Assembly: GCF_003263355.1 (NCBI RefSeq)
Contig: NZ_JHUK01000003.1
Location: 1 to 64,000, forward strand
Source of the DNA: Candidatus Phytoplasma oryzae
GTDB taxonomy: Bacteria; Bacillota_I; Bacilli_A; Acholeplasmatales; Acholeplasmataceae
Reading direction: 5' to 3'
DNA: 64,000 bases
The notes under the pieces were generated by a model. It had not been told where the DNA came from and did not search any database. It saw nothing but the letters and a program-made list of their open reading frames with translations. The number at the start of each line of letters is the position of its first letter. The stretch's first letter is position 1. The position numbers and the translations under genes are program-made. Positions 30,605 through 37,235 of the stretch are shown here, piece after piece.

Positions 30605-32065
30605 TTATCTATAAATTAAGCTGAAAGTAACAGCAGCTATAGAAAATATAATAGGACCTACTACTCTAGTAGCAATCATTGCGAAAGGTAATAAATCTAA
30701 TCTATTACTAATAGCCATAACACCAATATTACCTGTTCCACCTATACTATGAGAACAAATACCAGCAGTTAAAGCAGATTCTAGAGAATAAAAACCGAAA
30801 TAACTAGCTAATACAAAAGTTATTGAAACTACTAAAGTTATTGAAAGAACTACCATAAATAAAATATTTTTATCAGTAATACATTTTATTAATTCACTAA
30901 AATCAGTTGTTAAACCTAAACCAGCTAAAACAGGAGCAGTAAAATTAATCATCATAAATTTACCAGCTTGAGATACATAATTCTGATTTTTTTCAGATAG
31001 TAAACTAAAAATTTTAATAACTAATAACATTAATATAACATAAACCATTGCATCTAATTCAATAAAAGTATTTTCTGATATAAAAACATTTAACATATTT
31101 CCTATCGAATACAAAGCAAAAATTATCAATAAACCCATACCAATATTTTGGTAATCTAAAATATTTTTTTTGTCAACATCTTCTTTTTTAAAAGATTTTT
31201 TAAAAGATTGGGGTTTTTGATTTATTTCTAATTGTCCTTGGCCGCTAAATTTCGTTTTATCAAATAAAACATAAAGTATTCCAGCTACAAAAATACTTAA
31301 AACTCTTGCTAAAATTAAAGGAGCTAATATAGCTGTTCTTATGTCAGCAGATTCTTTTTGAAAAACATTACAATAAATACCATTAGCAAAACCATTAATT
31401 CCTAAATTAGTTCCACCATTTGTTAAAGGAACCAAAACAAAAAAAATAGAATCCCAAAAAGAACCTTTAGATTTATCCATAAATATTGCTGGACATTGAT
31501 AATTTAATAAATAACCAAAAAAACTTGTTATTAATATGGAAAGAAAAATAGAAATTAAAGTTAAAGGAATAAATTTAAAAATAGACCTTTTCAACAATTC
31601 TTTATCAATACTTAAAATACTACCTGATATAACAATAGTAATAAAAAATTGTGAAAAATTAATTCCTATTCCATCTTTGACACTTTTAACAGAAGGTTTA
31701 TTAAAAAAAAGCTTATCAAAATTATGTAATATATCTTTATTTATAATTCCTTTATGAACTAAAAAAGATGGTACTAATATACATAATAGAAAACCAAGAC
31801 CGAATTTGTTCAATAAAGGAATATTATTTCCAATAAAATTCAAAGTAATACCTAATATCATCATAATAAAAATTGGAGTTATCAAAGGATGCCATAATCT
31901 TTTAATTAATTGTGGATTTTCATTTATATAAAATATATTTAAAGCAATTATACCAATAAAAAGAAAAAATATTAATAAAGAAAAACCAAATATTTTATTA
32001 TTTTGAATTTTTTTTATTTTTTCAAAAAAATTTTTTTTATCAATCATATTATTTAAAATACTCAC
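30605..32065 (-). CDS. 2-hydroxycarboxylate transporter (malate/citrate type)
   Basis: A 486-residue secondary transporter with about eleven hydrophobic segments and the two GGxG-type re-entrant loop motifs of the 2HCT family (LTNGGTNLGINGFANG and HSIGGTGNIGVMAISNR). The N-terminal roughly 25 residues are Lys/Asn-rich and cytoplasmic. In phytoplasmas such carriers are thought to import malate, oxidised to acetyl-CoA and then acetate with ATP from AckA; that last enzyme appears broken here. It lies directly downstream of pyk, on the same strand. Exact substrate and symport ion cannot be read from sequence. Confidence 0.88.
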   Translation of the reverse strand: MSILNNMIDKKNFFEKIKKIQNNKIFGFSLLIFFLFIGIIALNIFYINENPQLIKRLWHPLITPIFIMMILGITLNFIGNNIPLLNKFGLGFLLCILVPSFLVHKGIINKDILHNFDKLFFNKPSVKSVKDGIGINFSQFFITIVISGSILSIDKELLKRSIFKFIPLTLISIFLSILITSFFGYLLNYQCPAIFMDKSKGSFWDSIFFVLVPLTNGGTNLGINGFANGIYCNVFQKESADIRTAILAPLILARVLSIFVAGILYVLFDKTKFSGQGQLEINQKPQSFKKSFKKEDVDKKNILDYQNIGMGLLIIFALYSIGNMLNVFISENTFIELDAMVYVILMLLVIKIFSLLSEKNQNYVSQAGKFMMINFTAPVLAGLGLTTDFSELIKCITDKNILFMVVLSITLVVSITFVLASYFGFYSLESALTAGICSHSIGGTGNIGVMAISNRLDLLPFAMIATRVVGPIIFSIAAVTFSLIYR

Positions 32066-32160
32066 TATCCTTTTCTTTTTTTTTAAAAATAAAATTTATG
32101 TAAATTACAAAATTAAAAATTTAGAAAACAAATAAAAAAAACAAATATTTAAAAATAATT

Positions 32161-35100
32161 TTACAAATTTTTAATTTCAATTTTATCTTTTTGAATAAAA
32201 ATAAAACGATTTTTTATATTATTTTTAAATATAAAACTTATTTTAGATAGTAATTCATCTTTCGTTAAAATAGGTATAATACCAAAATTTAAAGAAAACA
32301 TTGTAGCTTCTGCTAAACTTTTAACAAAAACAAAAATCATTACCGAAGAATGAAATTTAGAAATATTATAAGCATCTTCCGAATTTTCTACTATTATACC
32401 TTTAATAGATAAATTTAAAGCCATTTGAACAACATTACATAAAAAATTTTCTCTAATATTTTGAGGTTTATAAATACAAGATAAATGATAATAATTTACT
32501 GTTTTTTCAGATTGTTTATTAATGTTATACATATATTTTATAGATTCAACAGGATATTGTCCTGAAGCAGATTCTCCTGATAACATAGTAGCACTAGTTC
32601 CTTCTTGAACAGCATTATAAACATCTGAAATTTCTGCTTTAGTTGGTCTACAATTTTTTTGCATAGATTCTAACATTTGAGTAGCAACTATAACCGATTT
32701 TCCTTTAGACAAACATTTATTAATTAACAAATTTTGATATGAAGGAACTAATATATCTTCAACTTCAATACCTAAATCTCCTCTAGCTACCATAATAGCA
32801 TCAGATACTTCTATAATTTGATATCGGGATAGAATTATGTTGTTTAACCGTACAAAGACGGATTTATTATCATAAGCCTCCCACACCACCGGACAAGCAA
32901 GTTTCCAAGCATCCGGCGGTTAAGTTAATTGTTGTTCATATAGGTTTTTGAATTCATTATTATATTAATAATTAGTTTCTGGGTTAGATCTAACAAAGAA
33001 ACTTTTTTTGATACTCTATTTTATTAAATCAACAATTAAAATTTCCTCTTTCGCCTTGTAAAAGGTTTTCCCTTTTGCCTCGGAAGGTCAGTCCACTAAC
33101 ATATTCCAACATTAGCTTTCAATTTCCTTCGACTACTATGATTCTGCTTTTTCCTTGCCTTTACTCCAAAGGTTTAGGAAGATGAAAGTTACTCTAATAT
33201 TTACCTTATGACTTTTAGGTGAGATGACCCAATTTAATTAATTTTTAATATTATTTATTAATTAAAATAAATTAAAAATATTTATTAAAATGGTAAGGTC
33301 TAAGTTTTTTTAACGAATAATATTAAAATCAACATAGTTAAAATTTTAACTACTTAGATGGAATAAAATAAATATAATTTTTTTTTCCAGTTTCAAAATT
33401 ACCCTATTTTTTTCTCTTAGCCTCGTTACAGAGGTTATCCTTGAGTCTGTTTCAATTGGCAGAACCTCTTAGATGAAACTAATACATCCGTTTTCCGCTT
33501 TGATTAGTTGCTGTAATTATTTCTTCTTTCGTTGAAGTAACCACTAATCGATTGCCACAGATTATCCACTGTGTATGGTTGGTTAAACCACTTCATATTA
33601 AAGCCTCTTTTCCGCCCCTATGTTATTGATTCCTGATTGGTTTTCTATTTTAGCAATAATTTTTATACTATCTTTTTTATTATTTTGTAAAATTTTTCTA
33701 ATATCTAAAATATCTTGAGCATTTCTCGTAAAAGAAGCAGCTATATAATCATAACTTTGTTGAATAGCAAAATTAATATCCTGAAAATCTTTTGTCGAAA
33801 TAAAATCTATATTCAAATCTACATTAGGTACATTAATACCTCTACGTGATTTTACTTTATGAGTATTTTTTGCTTTTGTTATTAACTCTCTACTATCATT
33901 CTTTTTCTGAACAATTTCTAATGTTAAAAAACCATCATCAACATAAATTAAATCTCCTATATTAACTTCTTCATAAAAATTAGGATAAGTAACAGAAAAA
34001 ATACGATTATTACCTAATTGTTCTTTAGAAGAAATAGTAACTAATGAATCCTTTTGAATAATAACTTCTCCATCAAAATCATGAGTTCTTATTTCTGGAC
34101 CTTTAGTATCTAATAAAAGAGAAACATGGCTTTTTAATTCTTCATTTAAAGATTTTATAGTTTCAATTAAAAACTTACTTTTTTCATAATCAGCATGCGA
34201 AAAATTAAATCTAGCAATATTTAAACCTGAATTTACCATTCTTCTTAAAACTTCTTTATTATCTGAATCGGGATAGAATTATGACGTTTAACCGTACAAG
34301 ACGGATTTATTATCATAAGCCTCCCACACCACCGGACAAGCAAGTTTCCAAGCATCCGGCGGTTGTATAAACTAAAATTAATTAAACATAAAAAATGATT
34401 TAATTAACTGTCGCAGAAAGTTTTTTATTATACTTTCTAGTAAAACGACTGTTAAACTAAAAAACCTTCTTTTTTTGCTTTCATAATTCTTTTCTCATCA
34501 TTGAAAAGATCAGATATTCGTATTTACTAGATAATAAAAAAATATCTTTTCACCTTTTCTATGTGGAAAAAACGTTTACACTTCCTCTTTCGCCTTGTAA
34601 AGGGCTTTCCCCTTTGCCTTGGAAGGTCAGTCCACTAACATATTTCAATGTTAGCTTTTAATTTCCTTCGACTACTCTGATTCTGCTTTTTCCTTGCCTC
34701 TACTTAAGAGGTTTAGGAAGATGAAAGTTACTTTAAATATCTCCCTTGATGATTTTTAGGTGGGATGACCAAAATAAACAACTTATATAAAATATTTTCC
34801 TTATATAAGATGGTTTTAGATACCATTTCTTTTGGTCGGTTCTAGGTTAATGTTAATGTGATAATTTTAATCGAGATAGAATTATGACGTTTAACCGTAC
34901 AAGACGGATTTATTATCATAAGCCTCTCACACCACCGGACAAGCAAGTTTCCAAGCATCCGGCGGTTAAGTTAATTGTTGTTCGTATAGGTTTCTTAATT
35001 CATTATTATTTAAAAATTAGTTTCTGGGTTAGATCTAACAAAGAAACTTTTTTTGATACTCTATTTTATTAAATCAACAAATTAAAATTTCCTCTTTCGC

Positions 35101-35991
35101 CTTGTAAAGGGCTTTTCCCTTTGCCTTGGAAGGTCAGTCCACTAGCGTATTCCAACGTTAGCTTTCAATTTCCTTTCGACTACTCTGATTCTGCTTTTTC
35201 CTTGCCTCTATTTAAGAAGTTTAGGAAGATGAAAGTTACTCTAATATTTACCTTATGACTTTTAGGTGAGATGACCAATTTAATTAATTTTTAATATTAT
35301 TTATTAATTAAAATAAATTAAAAATATTTATTAAAATGGTAAGTTCTAAGTTTTTTAAATTGATAATATTATAACTCAGATTTATAAAAATTATAAACAC
35401 TTAGATAAATACATATATAATATATTTTTTTTCATTAATAAAACATATCTTACTATTTTTTTCTCTTAGCCTCGTTACAGAGGTTATCCTTGAGTCTGTT
35501 TCAATTGGCAGAACCTCTTAGATGAAACTAATACATCCGTTTTCCGCTTTGATTAGTTGCTGTAATTATTTCTTCTTTCGTTGAAATAACCACTAATCGA
35601 TTGCCACAGATTATCCACTGTGTATGGTTGGTTAAGCCACTTCATATTAAAGCCTCTTTTCCGCCCTAAATCCCATCTTAAATTTATAAACGCCCTAGAA
35701 TAACAGTAAATGTAGTTAACTGTTAGTTTTTGCTAACTCCTTTTTTTCCCTTAGCCTCATTACAGAGGTTATCCATTTATCATCTTCAATTCGCAAAAGC
35801 TCTTCAACTAAACTACTTAGTCTGTCTTTCACTTTGATAATCTGCTTTAATTATTTCTTCTTTCGTGGAAATAACCGATTATCGATTGTCACGTATTATC
35901 ACAACGTGTGTAATTGGTGAGATTACTCGATATTTAAGCCTCTTTTTCGCCCAGATGGTCCTAAAGTACAAATAATTTTTGTTTTATTCAT
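32161..35991 (-). CDS. pyk: Pyruvate kinase split into three exons by group II introns
   Basis: Last ATP-yielding step of glycolysis (phosphoenolpyruvate to pyruvate). Exon 1 is 35991-35953 (13 codons, MNKTKIICTLGPS), exon 2 is 34266-33618 (begins SDNKEVLRRMVNSG) and exon 3 is 32822-32161. The junctions restore an open frame: 39 + 649 + 662 = 1350 bases, 449 residues. Key blocks after joining: LNIARFNFSHADYEKS, LLDTKGPEIRTHDF, ASFTRNAQD, the catalytic lysine in KIENQSGINNID across junction 2, MVARGDLGIEV, ATQMLESM.KNCRPTKAE and MLSGESASGQYPVES. The C-terminal domain is slightly short. Without splicing, only fragments could be made. An AAAGGA site lies about 16 bases before the ATG. Confidence 0.92.
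32823..33617 (-). mobile_element. ORF-less group II intron, sub-family A (pyk intron 2, 795 nt)
   Basis: Begins GGGCGGAAAAGAGG after exon base G (codon phase 1) and ends CTATCCCGAT. Domain V is 32885-32920; domain VI basal helix is GGGA/TCCC. EBS1 CTATGT (33332-33337 on minus) complements exon ACATAG perfectly. The following bases TGATTT match the same position in the other A copies. It is highly similar outside the EBS1/EBS2 region to the metK intron 2 and to the nested pyk intron. Confidence 0.92.
34267..35952 (-). mobile_element. Outer group II intron of the pyk twintron, sub-family B (889 nt without the inner element)
   Basis: Begins GGGCGAAAAAGAGG after exon 1 (ends CCATCT) and ends CTATCCCGAT before TCAGATAAT. 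Domain V is 34328-34363; domain VI basal helix GGGA/TCCC. EBS1 AGATGG (35673-35678 on minus) complements exon CCATCT perfectly. A complete second intron (34870-35666) sits 6 bases downstream of EBS1; removing it leaves 889 nt, within 4 nt of the other two B copies. The outer intron should be unable to fold its domain I properly until the inner one is removed. Confidence 0.92.
34870..35666 (-). mobile_element. Inner group II intron nested in the pyk outer intron, sub-family A (797 nt)
   Basis: Begins GGGCGGAAAAGAGG and ends CTATCTCGAT; domain V 34931-34966; domain VI basal helix GAGA/TCTC. Its 'exons' are the domain I loop of the outer intron: GATTTA upstream, TAAAATTATCAC downstream, which read continuously in the uninterrupted B copies. 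EBS1 TAAATC (35379-35384 on minus) complements GATTTA perfectly. No ORF. The short ORF on the opposite strand at 34884-35072 is a shadow. Confidence 0.93.
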
Positions 35992-36593
35992 TAAATATAA
36001 TATTTTTTCCTTTCAATTAACTTCTATTATTTATAAATTTAATTTCTAACGAAAATAATCAACATATCAGATATATTAAATTTATAAATATATATAAACT
36101 AAATAATAATTAGTAAATAAATTTTTTTGAATTTAATATTCATAAGTTTATTAAAAAATAATTATTAATATAACATTTTAGTATAAACCTATGAATTATA
36201 ATTAATTATAATAAATAAATAATATAAATTAAAATTTTTTATTCTTTTATATAAAAAATACAAATTATTACAAAAAGTTAAAATTATAAAAAATCCAAAA
36301 TATAAAATTTTTATAAGATTTTCTTAAAATACTATATTTAATAACTTTATATTAAAAAAGTATCTTACATTACGTAGTTTACAAGATAAAAAAATATATT
36401 CAATATATAAAATGAAGAAATTTTAAAAAAATCTATAAATTTCAAATATAATTAAAAATTGGTATTTTTTAGTTAAAAATTGATACAATCAATTATACTA
36501 ATTAATGAAATAATATTAATCAATAAAATAATAAAAAATATTTTTTTCATCATTTAAAAAATAAATGTTATCATAATCTCAATTATAATGTTG
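35992..36593. other. Divergent intergenic region between pyk and the cold-shock-domain gene
   Basis: No gene seen. It must hold the pyk promoter (minus strand) but I could not fix it. An imperfect inverted repeat, TTCATAAGTTTAT (36139-36151) against ATAAACCTATGAA (36183-36195), could form a 13-bp stem with a 31-base loop; its role is unknown. Confidence 0.4.
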
Positions 36594-36621
36594 TTGATTT
36601 TATAAAAAAATGTTATATAAT
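36594..36621 (+). promoter_or_regulatory. Sigma-70-type promoter for the cold-shock-domain gene
   Basis: TTGATT (36594-36599), 16-base spacer, TATAAT (36616-36621), about 50 bases before the ATG at 36674. The 5' leader contains AAAAAGGAG about 14 bases before the start codon. Confidence 0.6.
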
Positions 36622-36673
36622 TAAAGAGGTTGTTCAAAACTAATTAACAGAAAAAGGAGTTTTATATAAATAA

Positions 36674-37147
36674 ATGACTAAATTTCGTGGTATTGTCAAA
36701 TGGTTTGCGCCGGAAAAAGGATTTGGTTTTATATCAAATGTTGTAAAATTAACAGAAGAAAAAAAATATGTAAAATTACCAAATGACATTATAGCAAATA
36801 AAGATAGCGAACCTGAAGCTATAGAACAATGGAAACGAACAGAACAAGAAACAGGAAGCAATGATATTTTTTGTCATTTTTCTTCTATATTAAAGGAAAG
36901 TAAAAAGGATCAAAAACAAGAAGAACATAATATGTCTGATCGAAATAATTCTTTTTTTAATAATGAGGATAAATCCAGAATTTATGCTAATTCAAATATT
37001 AAAAAATTAGTAAACGACGAAGAAGTTGAATTTGTTATTCGATTTTCTGAACAAAACGGTGTAAAAAAAGTACAAGCTATGGATATTATTGTTATAGATG
37101 ATGAAAAAGATCAAATTATAGATAAAAATACAAAAAAATTAAAATAA
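36674..37147 (+). CDS. Cold-shock-domain protein with a large internal insertion
   Basis: Nucleic-acid-binding OB fold. The N-terminus FRGIVKWFAPEKGFGFIS is a canonical CSD start with RNP1 (KGFGFI). RNP2-like DIFCHFSSI follows only after about 40 extra residues, and another roughly 40 hydrophilic residues (KKDQKQEEHNMSDRNN and so on) precede the final strands VEFVIRFSEQNGVKKVQAMDI. The protein is 157 residues against about 66-70 for ordinary CSPs. The inserts fall between beta strands 2-3 and 3-4, where loops could tolerate them. Candidate RNA chaperone. It is a single-gene transcript between its own promoter and terminator. Confidence 0.82.
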   Translation: MTKFRGIVKWFAPEKGFGFISNVVKLTEEKKYVKLPNDIIANKDSEPEAIEQWKRTEQETGSNDIFCHFSSILKESKKDQKQEEHNMSDRNNSFFNNEDKSRIYANSNIKKLVNDEEVEFVIRFSEQNGVKKVQAMDIIVIDDEKDQIIDKNTKKLK

Positions 37148-37173
37148 ATTTATAACAATCAATAAATTAAACA

Positions 37174-37200
37174 AAAGGCTTTTTGAAAGTCTTTTTTTTT
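37174..37200 (+). terminator. Rho-independent terminator after the cold-shock-domain gene
   Basis: AAAAGGCTTT-TTG-AAAGTC hairpin (one G-U pair) followed by a run of ten T residues, about 30 bases after the stop and 36 before metK. Confidence 0.7.
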
Positions 37201-37235
37201 TAATTAAAAATAAAAATGTTTAAGGAAAATGTTAA

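Noticed and set aside
31536-31757. Plus-strand ORF in the 2HCT carrier
   Set aside because: Antisense shadow, no SD and no recognisable motif.
34884-35072. 62-aa ORF on the plus strand, repeated almost identically at 39243-39467 on minus
   Set aside because: Both are antisense to domains IV-VI of the introns. They are open only because the RNA sequence is conserved between copies.
36640-36861. Minus-strand ORF over the cold-shock-domain gene
   Set aside because: Antisense to a gene with a clear promoter, SD and family motifs.
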